Origin: Sciurus carolinensis | Lineage: Eukaryota; Chordata; Mammalia; Rodentia; Sciuridae | Assembly (NCBI RefSeq): GCF_902686445.1 | Contig: NC_062214.1 | Location: forward strand, 94,096,738 to 94,160,737 | DNA: 64,000 nt | Direction: 5' to 3' | Shown: positions 34,861 to 45,677 of the stretch, piece by piece | Position numbering within the stretch: the first letter of the stretch is position 1 | How the letters are laid out: the number at the start of each line of letters is the position of its first letter | Made by a program: the position numbers and the translations under genes | The notes under the pieces: model-generated | Told to the model about the DNA's origin: nothing | The model's database searches: none | Seen by the model: the letters and a program-made list of their open reading frames with translations, nothing else

Positions 34861-36921
34861 CTTGTGCTTTAGGACTCTTGTTGAAGAATTCAGTTCCTAA
34901 GCTGACATGAAGGAGATTTGGGCCTACTTTTTCTTCTAGAAGGTGCAGGGTCTCTGGTCTAATGCCTAGACTATGAGGGGCACTCAGTCATTGATCCACT
35001 TAGGGTTGAGTTTTGTGCAGGGTGAGAGATAGGAGTCTAATTTCATTTTATTACATCTGGATTTCCAGTTTTCCCAGCACCATTTTTAAAGGAGGCTATC
35101 TTTTCTCCAATGTATGTTTATGGCATCTTTGTCTAGTATGAGATAACCATATTTATGTGGGTTTGTCTCTGTGTCTTCTATTCTGTCCCATTGGTCTACA
35201 TGTCTATTTTGGTGCCAATACCATGCCATTTTTGTTACTATGGCTCCATAGTATAATTTAAGGTCTAGTATTATGATGCCTCCTGCTTCACTTTTCTTGC
35301 TGAAGTGAAAAAAGGATTTTTGACTTTTATGGGCTTCTTATTTTTCCATATGAATTTCATGATTGCTTTTTCTATTTCTATGAAGAATCATTGGAACATT
35401 AATAGGAATTGCATTAAATCTGTATAGCACCTTTGGTAGATGGCCATTTTGACAATATTAATTCTGCCTATCCAAGAACATGGGAGATCTTTCAATCTTC
35501 TAAGGTCTTCTTCAATTTCTTTCTTTAGTGTTCTGTAGTTCTCATTGAAGAGGTCTTTCACCTCTTTTGTTAGATTGATTCCCTAATAATTTATTTTCTT
35601 TGAGGCTATAGTGAATGAGATAGTTTTCTTCATTTCTCTTTCAGTTGATTCATTACTGATGTATAGGAATGTGGTTGATTTATGGGTATTAATTTTATAT
35701 CCTGCTACTTTGCTGAATTCATAAATGAATTCTAGAAACTTTCTGGGTCTTCTAAATATAGAATCATGTCAGCAAATAGTAATAGTTTGAGGTTTTTTTT
35801 TTTTTCATATTTGTATCCCTTTAATTTCTTCCTTCTAATTGCTCTGGCTAGAGTTTCCAGGACTATGTTGAATAGACGTGGCGAAAGAGGGCATCCCTGT
35901 CTTGTTCCAGTTTTAGAGGGAATACATTCAATTTTTCTCCCTTTAGAATGATGTTGGCCCTGTATTTAGCATACAAAACTTTTACAATGTTGAGATATGT
36001 TTCTACTATCCCTGGTTTTTCTAATGTTTTAAACATGAAGGTATGCTGTATTTTGTCAAATGCTTTTTCTATGTCTATTGAGATGATCATGTGAATCTTG
36101 TCTTTAGGTCTGTTGGTGTAACAAATTATGTTTACTGATTTCTTTATGTTGAACCAACCTTGCATCCTTGGGATGGACCCTACTTGATCAATGCACTGCC
36201 TTTTTAATATGTTTTTATATGCTATTTGCCAGTATAAGGAAATTTTGCATCTATATTCATCAAGGATATTGGTCTGAAATTTTCTTTCCTCTATGTGTCT
36301 TTGTCTGGTTTTGGTATCAGAGTGAAATTAGCTTCATAGAATGAGTTCTCTATTTCATGGAATAATTTGAGGAAGATTAGTATTAGTTCTTCTTTAAAGA
36401 TTGGGTAGAACTCATCTAAGAATCCAGCTGGTCCTGGATTTTTCTTATTTGGTAGGCTTTTGATGGCATCTTCAGTTTCATTGCTTGAAATTGATCTATT
36501 TAAATTTTCTATGTCCTCCTGATTCAATTTGGGTAGGTCATATGCCTCTAGAAATTTGTCAATGTCTCCAAGATTTTCTATTTTATTAAAGTATAAATTT
36601 TTAAAATAGTTTCCAACTATCATCTGTATTTCCGTTGTGTCCATTGTGGTAGTTCCCTTTTCATCATGAATTTTAGTAATTCGAGTTTTTCCTCTCTCTT
36701 TGCTAGCTTGGCTAAGGGTTAATTAAATTTATTGATTTTTTTCTAAGAACCATCTTTCTGTTTTGCGGATGTTTTAAATTGTTTCTTTTGTTTCAGTTTC
36801 ATTGATTTCAACTTTGATTTTAATTATTTCCTGTCTTCTACTACTTTTGTATTGATCTGTTCTTCTTTTTCTAGGGCTTTGAGATGTAATGTTAGGTTAT
36901 TTATTTGTTGACTTTCTTTTT

Positions 36922-37118
36922 TTTGTTGGGAGGTACCAGGGATTCAACTCAGGGGCACTCAGTCATTGAGCCACATCCCAACCCTATTTTGTATTTTATT
37001 TAGAGACAGGCTCTCACAGAGTAGCTTAGTGCCTTGCTTTTGCTGAGGCTGTGTTTGCTGAGGCTTCTACCTCAGCCTCCCAAGCCACTGGGATTACAGG
37101 TGTGTACCAGTGACATTT
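36922..37118 (-). mobile_element. B1-dID-type SINE inside the middle L1
   Basis: Reversed SINE: 'ggtaccagggattcaactc', 'gagccacatcccaaccc', 'gtattttatttagagacagg', then a B1 part with a local duplication ('tgctgaggctgtgtttgctgaggc') and 'cctcccaagccactgggatt'. It interrupts the ORF2 remnant between endonuclease and RT domains. Confidence 0.92.
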
Positions 37119-38084
37119 TTTTCTTTTAATGAATAAACTCAGTGCAATGAACTTTCCTACTAGTACTGCCTTCGTTGGGTCCCAGATATTTTAATATATT
37201 GTATAGCTATTCTCATTTACCTCTAAGTATTTTTAATTTCATCCCTAATTTCTTCTGCTATCCATTCATCATTCAATAGTGTATTATCTCCCTGTGTTAT
37301 TTTCTATTTTATCATTGGTTTCTAATTTCATTCCATTCTGATCTGAGGATGCAAAGTATTATTTCAATTTTTTTGTATTTACTAAAAGTTGCTTTGTGGC
37401 CTAATATATGGTCTATTTTAGAGAAGGATCCATGTGCTGCTGAGAAGAGAATGTATTCAGTCATTAATGAATGAAATATTCTATATATGTCTACTAAGCC
37501 TAAATTATTAATTGTATTTTTTTAGTTCTAGAGTTTCCTTATTTAGTTTTTGTTTGGAAGATCTATCTAGTAGTGAGAGAGGCATGTTAAAGTCACCCAG
37601 TATTAGTTTGTTGTGGTCTGTTTGCTTCTTGAAATTGAGAAGGATTTGTCTGATGTACATAGATGATCCATTATTTGGGGCATAAATATTTACAATTGTT
37701 ATGTCTTGTTGATGTCTAGTTCCCTTAAGGAGTATGAAATATCCTTCTTTGTCCCTTCTGGTTATGTTTGGTTTGAAATCCACTTTATCTGATATTGGGA
37801 TAGAAACCTCTACTTGTTTATGAGATCCATGTGAATGATGTTTGTTCCTATCCTTTTACCTTAAGTCTGTGGATGACTTTGCCTGTGAGGTGAATCTTTT
37901 GGAGACAGCATATTGTTGAGTCTTGTTTTTAAATTCAGTCTGCCAGTCTTTCCTTTGATTGATGAGTATAGGCCATTTATATTCAATGCATTGTGATATG
38001 ATTTTTATTTCCTGTCATTTTGATTTATTTATGGTTACTAATTTCCCATTGATTCACCATTCTTTTAGTGTATTTCCTCCATGA

Positions 38085-38526
38085 CTTGTTTTCACTTTTT
38101 TTCATTTCTTCTTCATGAAATATCTAGTATGTTTTGTGGTGCAGGCTTCCTAGTTGTGAATTCTTTTAACTTTTGGTTACCACAGAAGGTTTTTATTTCA
38201 TCATCAATTATGAAGCTTAATTATGCTTGGTTAGTATTCTTGGTATACTATTCTATAGTATTCAGTTTCTTTCAGAGATTGGTATATAGATCTCCTAGCT
38301 CTGAGGGTTGAGAGATCAGCTGAGATCCAGATCAGTTTCCCTCTAAATGTTATCTGTTGTTTTTCTTTGGCAGTTTTTTAAAAAAAGTCTATCCTTATTC
38401 TTTATGTTGGACAGTTTCATAATAATATGTCTTGGTATGGGTCTGTTGTATTTTTGTATATTTGGGGTCATGTATGCCTCCTGTATTTGATTTTCCATTT
38501 TATTCTTTAGGTTTGGGAAAGTTTTC
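38085..38526 (-). pseudogene. Middle L1 ORF1 remnant, 3' part
   Basis: Reversed C-terminal ORF1p sequence. It aligns by eye with the better preserved ORF1 at 49558-50530 (for instance the 'tcatgaaatat' end and the region read as IMKMP/ILKAAREK in the other copy). It breaks off at the inner L1 target site and continues at 41411. Confidence 0.8.
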
Positions 38527-38722
38527 TGATATTATTTTATTTTATTTTTTTATTTTTTTATTTATTTATTTTTTTTGGTGGCAATGTGCTTTATTTATTT
38601 TTTTTTATTTATTTTTTTACGTTTACATAGGGTAATGATGTTTCTTTTTTTTCCCTTCCCCCCCACCCCTCCCACCCTTTTCCCTTTATACAGTCCTTCT
38701 TTCCTTCATTCTTACCACTCTC

Positions 38723-38770
38723 CTTAGCCTAACTCTAAACCTAACCCTAAACCTAATGCTAACCCCTCCC
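38723..38770 (-). repeat. Telomere-like block in L1 3' UTR
   Basis: 'ctaaccctaaacctaatgc' and neighbouring cctaac/ctctaaac units are degenerate CCCTAA repeats within the reversed L1 3' UTR. They match the ttaggg-like block at 17920-17950 of the plus-strand copy. Confidence 0.8.
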
Positions 38771-38958
38771 ACCCCCATTATATGTCCTCATCCGCTTATC
38801 AGCGAGATCATTCGTCCTTTAGTTTTTTGAGATTGGCTTATCTCACTTAGCATGATATTCTCCAATTTCGACCATTTGCCTGCAAATGCCATAATTTTAT
38901 CATTCTTCATTGCGGAGTAATATTCCATTGTATAAATATGCCACAGTTTCTTTATCCA

Positions 38959-40348
38959 TTAATCAACTGAAGGGCATCTAGGTTGGTTCCACAATCTGGC
39001 TATGGTGAATTGAGCAGCAATGAACATTGATGTGGCTGTATCTCTGTAGTATGCTGATTTTAAGTCCTTTGGGTATAGGCCAAGGAGTAGGATAGCTGGG
39101 TCAAATGGTGTTTCCATTCCAAGCTTTCTGAGGAATCTCCACACTGCTTTCCAGAGTGGCTGCACTAATTTGCAACCCCACCAGCAATGTATGAGTGTTC
39201 CTTTTTCACCACATCCTCGCCAACACTTATTGTTGCTTGTGTTCTTGATAATCGCCATTCTAATTGGGGTGAGATGAAATCTTAGGGTAGTTTTGATTTG
39301 CATTTCCCTTATTACTAGGGATGTTGAACATTTTTTCATATATCTGTTGATTACTTGTAGATCTTCTTCTGTGAAGTGTCTGTTCATTTCCTTAGCCCAT
39401 TTGTTGATTGGATTATTTGTATTCTTCGTGTAGAGTTTTTTGAGTTCTTTATAGATTCTGGAAATTAGCGCTCTATCTGAGGTATGGTTGGCAAAAATAT
39501 TCTCCCACTCTGTAGGCTCTCTCTTCACATTTCTGATAGTTTCCTTTGCTGAGAGAAAGCTTTTTAGTTTGAATCTATCCCAGTTGTTGATTCTTGCTTT
39601 TATTTCTTGTGCTATGGGAGTCCTGTTAAGGAAGTCTGATCCTAAGCCAACAAGTTGAAGATTTGTACCTACTTTTTCTTCTATAAGATGCAGGGTCTCT
39701 GGTCTGATTCCAAGGTCCTTGATCCATTTTGAGTTGAGTTTTGTGTAGGGTGAGAGATAGGGGTTTAATTTCATTCTATTGCATATGGTTTTCCAGTTTT
39801 CCCAGCACCATTTGTTGAAGAGGCTATCTTTTCTCCATTGCATATTTTTGGCCCCTTTGTCTAGTATGAGAAAATTGTATTTATTTGGATTTGTGTCCAT
39901 GTCCTCTGTTCTGTACCATTGATCTACCTGTCTATTTTGGTACCAATACCATGCTGTTTTTGTTACTATTGCTTTGTAGTAGAGTTGAAGATCTGGTATT
40001 GCAATACCCCCTGCTTCGCTCTTGCTACTGAGGATTGCTTTAGCTATTCTAGGTTTTTTATTCTTCCAGATGAATTTCATAATTGCTTGCTCTATTTCTG
40101 CAAGGTACATCATTGGAATTTTAATTGGAATTGCATTGAATCTGTATAGCACTTTAGGTAGTATAGCCATTTTGACGATATTAATTCTGCCTATCCAGGA
40201 ACATGGGAGATCTTTCCATCTTCTAAGGTTTCCTTGAATTTCTTTCTTTAGTGTTCTGTAGTTCTCATTGTAGAGGTCTTTCACCTCTTTTGTGAGATTG
40301 ATTCCCAAGTATTTTATTTTTTTCAATGCTATTGTGATTCGGAATGAA
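38959..40348 (-). pseudogene. Inner L1 ORF2 C-terminal half, long uninterrupted frame
   Basis: The open frame runs from 40389 to 38959 on the minus strand, 476 residues, but only from about 40348 leftward is it sense L1. The first ~18 residues come from antisense reading of the inverted segment. It carries [40 protein letters not shown], the [20 protein letters not shown] cysteine region and [20 protein letters not shown]. It stops after PRCPSVD; other copies continue another ~45 residues (to MELENIMLSEI), so even this frame is C-terminally truncated. It lacks the catalytic RT core on this strand. Confidence 0.92.
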
Positions 40349-41394
40349 CAAGGAAACATCACAACAGACACGAGTGAAATACAAAACATAATTAGAAACT
40401 ATTTCGAAAATCTATACTCCAACAAAACAGAAAACCTCGAAGACATCAACAAATTTCTAGAGACATATGAATTACCTAAACTGAACGAGGAGGACATACA
40501 CAACCTAAATAAACCAATTTCAAGCAATGAAATAGAAGAGGTCATCAAAAGCCTACCAACAAAGAAAAGTCCAGGACCAGATGGGTTCTCAGCCGAGTTC
40601 TACAAAACCTTTAAAGAAGAGCTCATTCCAATACTCCTCAAACTATTCCATGAAATAGAAGAGGAGGGAACCCTCCCAAACTCGTTCTATGAAGCCAATA
40701 TCACCCTGATACCTAAACCAGACAGAGACACATCCAGGAAGGAAAATTTCAGACCAATATCCTTAATGAACATTGATGCAAAAATTCTCAACAAAATTTT
40801 AGCAAATCGCATACAAATATATATTAAAAAGATAGTGCACCACGATCAAGTGGGTTTTATCCCAGGGATGCAAGGTTGGTTCAACATTCGGAAATCAATA
40901 AATGTCATTCACCATATCAACAGACTTAAAGTTAAGAATCACATGATTATTTCAATAGATACAGAAAAAGCATTCGATAAAATACAGCATCCCTTCATGC
41001 TCAAAACACTAGAAAAAATTGGGGTAGTGTGAACATTCCTAAACATTATAAAGGCAATCTACGCTAAGCCCATGGCTAATATCATTCTAAATGGTGAAAA
41101 ACTGAAAGCGTTCCCCCTAAAAACTGGAACAAGGCAGGGATGCCCTCTTTCACCACTTCTATTCAACATCGTCCTTGAGACTCTAGCCAGAGCAATCAGA
41201 CAAACCAAAGAAATTAAAGGGATACGAATAGGAAAAGAAGAACTCAAACTATCCCTGTTCGCTGATGACATGATTATATATTTAGAGGAACCTGGAAATT
41301 CCACCAGAAAACTTTTAGAACTCATAAGTGAATTCAGTAAAGTAGCAGGTTACAAGATCAATGCTCATAAATCCAATGCATTTTTATACATAAG
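40337..41394 (+). pseudogene. Inner L1 ORF2 inverted RT segment
   Basis: Two plus-strand frames. The first (to about 41032) has [56 protein letters not shown], the [20 protein letters not shown] finger/palm block and [19 protein letters not shown], and ends in a premature TGA after KIGVV. The second (41072-41394) has [15 protein letters not shown] and an intact catalytic [10 protein letters not shown], ending at the inversion breakpoint. The domain is well preserved but inverted relative to its C-terminus and lacks the endonuclease. Confidence 0.93.
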
Positions 41395-41410
41395 TGATAT
41401 TATTTTATTT

Positions 41411-41960
41411 GAGAAGATTGTGAGTTCCTTTTGTTTGCATCACCGAACCTTCATCTATTCCAATAAATCTTAAATTTGATCTTTTCAGGTTATCCCATAT
41501 TTCTTGGAAGTTCTGTCCATGGTCTCTTGACATCTTTTCTCCATGCTCAACTTTGTTTCCAAGATTATATATTTTGTTTTCATTGTCTGAAACTGTCTTC
41601 AAAGTGATCTAGTCTGTTGGTGATGCTATCAATTGAATTTTTAATTTGGTTTATTCCTTCCTTCATTTAGAGGATTTCTGCTTGTTTTTGTCCCCCAGAA
41701 TATATCTTTTTATTGAAGTGGTCTTTCACTTTCTGTATTTTCTCTGTAATTTTACTCCTTATATTGTCCTTTACTTCACAGATCAGTTTAACCATACATT
41801 CTAACATTTCTGACATTTCCTCCACTATGGTGTTGATTAATTCTGTTATTGGAGTATTTTGGTTTGTTTGGGAGGATTTTTTTCTCTTGATTTTTTCATG
41901 TTGTTTTTGTGTCTACTCATCTAACAGTATGAATTTGAAGCATAGAATTTCTACCCTGTG
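41411..41960 (-). pseudogene. Middle L1 ORF1 remnant, 5' part
   Basis: Minus-strand frame at 41405-41602 reads [42 protein letters not shown], the coiled-coil end and start of the RNA-recognition domain of ORF1p. It matches NLENKVEQTEKI...NLRIIGIEKG in the copy at 49558-50208. The coiled-coil region further right is degraded. The frame is broken by the inner L1. Confidence 0.85.
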
Positions 41961-43686
41961 AACTTATAGCGTCCCTGAGGATTTCAATGTTTAGGGGGAG
42001 ACAAATAACAACAACCAATGCCAACAATATACAGCATTAAACCAAATCATTCCTCCTACTAGGATGTCTACAATGTTAATTATCACAATAAACAGAAATG
42101 ATATGATCAATTGTTTCTTAAAATAAAAACAGCAATTTTGCAAAAGTGTTTACAATTTCAAACAGGAGACAGGGAGACAACAGATGTGATATAGGATGTA
42201 ATGATTAAGAGGGAGGAGGAGAGAAGATAGGAGCAAAAAATTAAAGGAAGAGTGAAAGAGAGAAAAATATAGATTGTTAACAGAAGACAAGAGAGAAAGA
42301 GAATCAAGGGAAACAGGTAAGAAAAAATGTATATAAAATAAAACTTTTAAAATTGAAAGTTAAAAATAAAGCAATACAAAACAAAACTAAAATATATTAA
42401 TCAAACATCTTAGTCCTCAAACTGATCCATGAAAAACAACTGGCTTCAAAAATGCTAGAAATGAGGAAAAAAACTGAATATGAGTATGTGTAATTGTCCA
42501 TGTATCATTAAGGTCACAATTAAACAGAGGAAAGAAAAATTAATGTAAAAAGAAAAGAGAAAAAATATGTCAATGAAAAGTTAAAGAATTCTCTCTGCTA
42601 GAGTTTAAAAGGATTCTCAGATTCTCTTCTCAGTATTTTTAGATGGGGTCATCTGGAACTTGATGTTCCACCATCCAGATTGCTAGAGTGAGAGAGGTAA
42701 TCCTCCAGGTGGAATTCCTGGAGGTAGGGTTTAGGCTTAGGTGGGATCCAGGGTCTTCACTGAATGCCAGTTGGTCCACAGATTTTAAATCAGTGTACCT
42801 CCATGGCCCAGAAATTGCTGGTCCATGCTAGAAGACTTTACCCCAGGGATTTCCTCTGGGTTCCACTCATGTGTCAGAGGAGCTGATTCTTAGTCCACTA
42901 TGTCACCTGTGGCCCCCAAGTTTCCTGGTCTTGGGTTCAGTTTTTAAACTCAATCTCTTCTACCCCTGCCCTTCTGAATTCCCAGGCAGACATTTCTCTC
43001 CCAGTCAGTCCTGTAAGCAGCCAAATTAGAAGGGGAGGGGTAGAGCCAGGTAGGTTTCCATAATCAGTTTTCCCCTGTGTAAATCTCTCTCCACACTTGA
43101 TTTTTTCCTGGTCATTTAAGAACATTCTATGTTGTGCAATGTGTGTTTACTGGGCTTATATTTCAGGTCAAACTAGGGTTTGTCAGGAATTGGCTCCCTC
43201 AGCTGCCAGCCCTGTGTCAGGGCTACAAAAGGGTTCATATCTTTGTCCTCTGTACACCACCTAGAGAGATGCAGCTTCTTGCCCACACAAGAATATTGTG
43301 CAGTTCACTTTTCAGTGTAGTTGGGCAATGTCCTTGATCTTTAAACCTTCATACCCAGACAGGTTCCAGGCCTCCTAAAAGTATGGGTTTCATTAATTCC
43401 CTTATCCCTCCACTTTGCTCACAGAGGGATAGCTCTGGCTGGTGCTTCTGGCCCAGCAGTGTCTGTGCCACTGGGAATTCTTCCTTATTTTAGTATATCC
43501 AACCTCCTGAGTCCCCAGTCTGCTTTGAATGTCCAGTTTTAAATTCCAGTTAAGCACCCCCACCACCTTCTTTTGTTCACCCACCTAGCTGAGAAGCTGC
43601 CTGTCTGCTTTCTTGGTTTCATGCCACAGAGCTGCAAGGAAAGCTACCTCCTGTATTCTGCCATCTTGAAGCTCCCTGCCCCCCAC
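41961..43686 (-). promoter_or_regulatory. Middle L1 5' UTR (internal promoter region)
   Basis: This 1.7-kb region separates the ORF1 remnant from the right-hand target duplication. It is A-rich near ORF1 and GC-richer toward the outer end. At its end (about 43655-43680, minus strand) lies 'gcttcaagatggcagaatac', with a caagatggc YY1-like site about 20 bases from the 5' terminus, as in known mammalian L1 promoters. No reading frame of note. Promoter activity is inferred from position. Confidence 0.7.
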
Positions 43687-43701
43687 CAGTCTGTATCTTT
43701 T

Positions 43702-44545
43702 AATGGGATAAATAAGATTCTTGATATTGAGCGTTATTATTGAGAGGTATGCATTTGTGTGTCATTTTGTTCATTATGTTCTTGTTATTTTGGATCTTCC
43801 TTGTTTTGATCTTTTCTTATTAACTTTTGTGTTGTGGTTTACTATATTGATAGTGCTTGAATTATTTTTTCCACTTCTCATTTCCCTATCTATTCTTTTA
43901 CTGGGATTTATGCTTTTACATGCTCACATATTGGTAGTTATCTTTCTTACATTTCTGAGTGTAGGATTTCCTTAAGAATCTTTTGTAAGACTGGTCTGCT
44001 GGTCATGAATTCCCTTACTTTTAGCTTTTCTTGGATACTCTTTCTGATTCTGAAGGATTGCCTTGCTGATCTAGTATTATTGGTTGGTAGTTATTTGCTA
44101 AATGCTTCATTCCATACCCTCCTGCTCTGTAGGGTTTCTTCTGGGAAATTGGTCAGTCTTATGGGGTTTCCCTTTTCTGTGACTTTTCCTTTGCAGATTT
44201 TAAGATTATGTGTTGGTGAGGATTCATTCTGGTCATGTCTTCTTGAGGTTCTATAGGCCTCCCACACCTGTTGTCAATGTCTTTCCAAGACAAGGAATTT
44301 TTTCTGCCATTATTTCTTGGAGTAGGTTCTCTGTGGTCTTAACCCTTATTGCTTCCTCTTAAGTTATGCTTATGATGTGGACATTTGATCTTATAATGGT
44401 ATCCCAAATATCTTGAATGGCTTATTCTTCTTTTAAAAATTATTTTCTGTCAGAATAATATTTTGAAAAATATGTCTTTCTTCCTATTGACCTAGTCTCT
44501 TGTTGAGCATTTCAACAATTTTAAAAATTATTTTTAATTTCAAAA
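43702..44545 (-). mobile_element. Outer ancient L1M, segment 2 (ORF2 start/ORF1)
   Basis: Continuation of the old L1M after the 15-bp duplication: 'gggataaataagattcttgatattgag', 'ctggtctgctggtcatgaattcc', 'gtttcttctgggaaattggtcag', 'cattatttcttggagtaggttc', the reversed ORF1/inter-ORF region. It breaks near 44545 and resumes near 52590. Confidence 0.8.
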
Positions 44546-44631
44546 TTTGTTCTGTCTCTCTCCTAGGTACACATAAATACATCTCCTAGTTAGACTGGCT
44601 TCATGGAACAATAAAAGTCAACTAAAGCAAA
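44546..44631 (+). other. Unassigned 80-bp segment ending in AATAAA and A-run
   Basis: Between the old L1M and the next L1 lies a short segment ending 'ggaacaataaaagtcaac', then a run of ten A. On the plus strand this looks like an mRNA 3' end (AATAAA about 17 bases before the A-run). It belongs to neither neighbouring L1 by eye. It could be a tiny retrocopy or filler at an L1 junction. Confidence 0.35.
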
Positions 44632-45327
44632 AAAAAAATGTTCTAATTAGTTTTACATGGCAGCAGACACATTGTACACAAATGGAGCACAATTTCTCAT
44701 TCCTCTGACTGTACATGGTGCAGTAACACAAGTAGTGAAATCATACGTTTATAGAGTAATAACGTCTGTCTCATTCTACTGTCCTTCTCATCCCCACAGC
44801 CTCAACCCTCCCCTCTCTCCCCTCTGCACAATCCAAAGTTCCTTCATTCTTCCCTACCCCCACCCCCCACTATGGATCAGCATCAGAAAAAACATTTGGC
44901 CTCTGGTTTTTGGGGATTGACTTATCTCACTTAGCATGATATTCTCTATTTCCATCCATTTACCTGTAAATACCATAATTTCATTCTTTAAGGTTGAGTA
45001 ATATTCCATTGTGTATGTGCACCACATTTTCTTTATCTATTCATCTGCTGAAGGCCACCAAATTTGGTTCCATAGTTTAGCTATTGTGACTTGAGCTGCT
45101 ATAAACATTGATGTGGCTGCATCATTGTAGGATACTGATTTAAAGTCCTTTGGGTATAAATTGAGGAGTGGGATAGCTGGATCAAGTGGTGGTTCCATTC
45201 CAAGTTTTCTGAGGAATCTCCATATTGCTTTCCAGCGTGGTTGCACCAATATGCAGTCCCACTAGCAATGTATGTGTGTACCTTTTTCCCCACATCCTCA
45301 TTAACACTTATTATTGCTTGTATTCTT
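44632..45327 (-). mobile_element. Twin-primed L1, 3' segment part a
   Basis: Reversed 3' UTR and ORF2 C-terminus ([31 protein letters not shown]). It stops at tgcttgtattctt (45315-45327). The same L1 resumes at 51072 after the large insertion. Confidence 0.88.
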
Positions 45328-45337
45328 TTTTTCTTTC

Positions 45338-45405
45338 TTCAAACAAAACACCTTGCACTTTCTCCCACAGAGCATCGAGTCTCTCTTTCTATTTAGATCA
45401 TGTCT
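45338..45405 (-). other. Candidate 3'-transduced segment
   Basis: Read on the minus strand it follows the L1 poly-A ('aaaaaagaaaaaaagagac'), contains 'gagactcgatgctctgtgg' and ends before a second A-rich tail and the target duplication. It does not resemble any L1 3' UTR in this window. Confidence 0.6.
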
Positions 45406-45677
45406 CTTTTTTTCTTTTTTCTTATTTCTTATTTATTTTTTATTTTTTACAGACTGCATTTTGATTCACTGTACACAAATGGGGCACATCATTTCATTTC
45501 CATGGTTGTACACGATGTAGATTCATACCATTCGTGTAATCATACATGTACATAGGGTAATGATGTCTGTCTCATTCCACCATTTTTCATACCCTGCCTC
45601 CCTCTCATTTCCTTCTACATAATCCAAAGTTCCTCCATTTTTCTCTCACTCCCCCCACCCCCCACCCCCATTATATA

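Larger units (their letters stand above)
33755..38040 (-). pseudogene. Middle L1 ORF2 remnant
   Basis: Endonuclease part: NIYAPNNGSSMYIRQ and the GDFN motif (LILGDFNMPLSLLDR) at about 37560-37690. RT part: [32 protein letters not shown] near 36440-36530, [16 protein letters not shown] near 36040-36090 and LFA-DM near 35766. The usual FADD motif has lost one codon, leaving FAD-M, which removes a catalytic aspartate. A C-terminal part follows at 33958-34557. A SINE (36922-37118), a short L1 insertion (34563-34860), frameshifts and stops add to the damage. Non-functional. Confidence 0.9.
38543..41394 (-). mobile_element. Inner L1, twin-primed (5' part inverted)
   Basis: It is flanked by a perfect 16-bp duplication, tgatattattttattt, at 38527-38542 and 41395-41410. 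The left part (38543 to about 40336) is minus strand and covers the 3' UTR and ORF2 C-terminal half. The right part (about 40337-41394) is plus strand and covers the N-terminal RT region. Joined in sense order, the plus part ends at NAFLYISD and the minus part starts at [11 protein letters not shown], so they are adjacent in ORF2 with only ~13 residues lost. This is the hallmark of twin priming. It interrupts ORF1 of the middle L1 and is the youngest copy here. Confidence 0.95.
33483..43686 (-). mobile_element. Middle L1, near full length, with nested insertions
   Basis: A minus-strand L1 lies between 15-bp target duplications (cagtctgtatctttt at 33468-33482 and 43687-43701). From right to left it has a 5' UTR (about 41960-43686), ORF1 (split), ORF2 and a 3' UTR (33483-33755). 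Without its own passengers (inner L1 with one TSD copy, a SINE and a short L1 3' end) it is about 6.8 kb, close to full length for a mammalian L1. On the element's sense strand the 5' end reads 'ggcagggagcttcaagatgg', carrying a YY1-like caagatggc as in other L1 promoters. Its coding regions are broken. Confidence 0.92.

Noticed and set aside
38959..40389. 476-residue open frame as an intact gene
   Set aside because: It is the C-terminal half of L1 ORF2 in an inverted copy. Its first ~18 residues are antisense of the inverted arm, it lacks the endonuclease and RT core on that strand, and it stops ~45 residues before the normal end.
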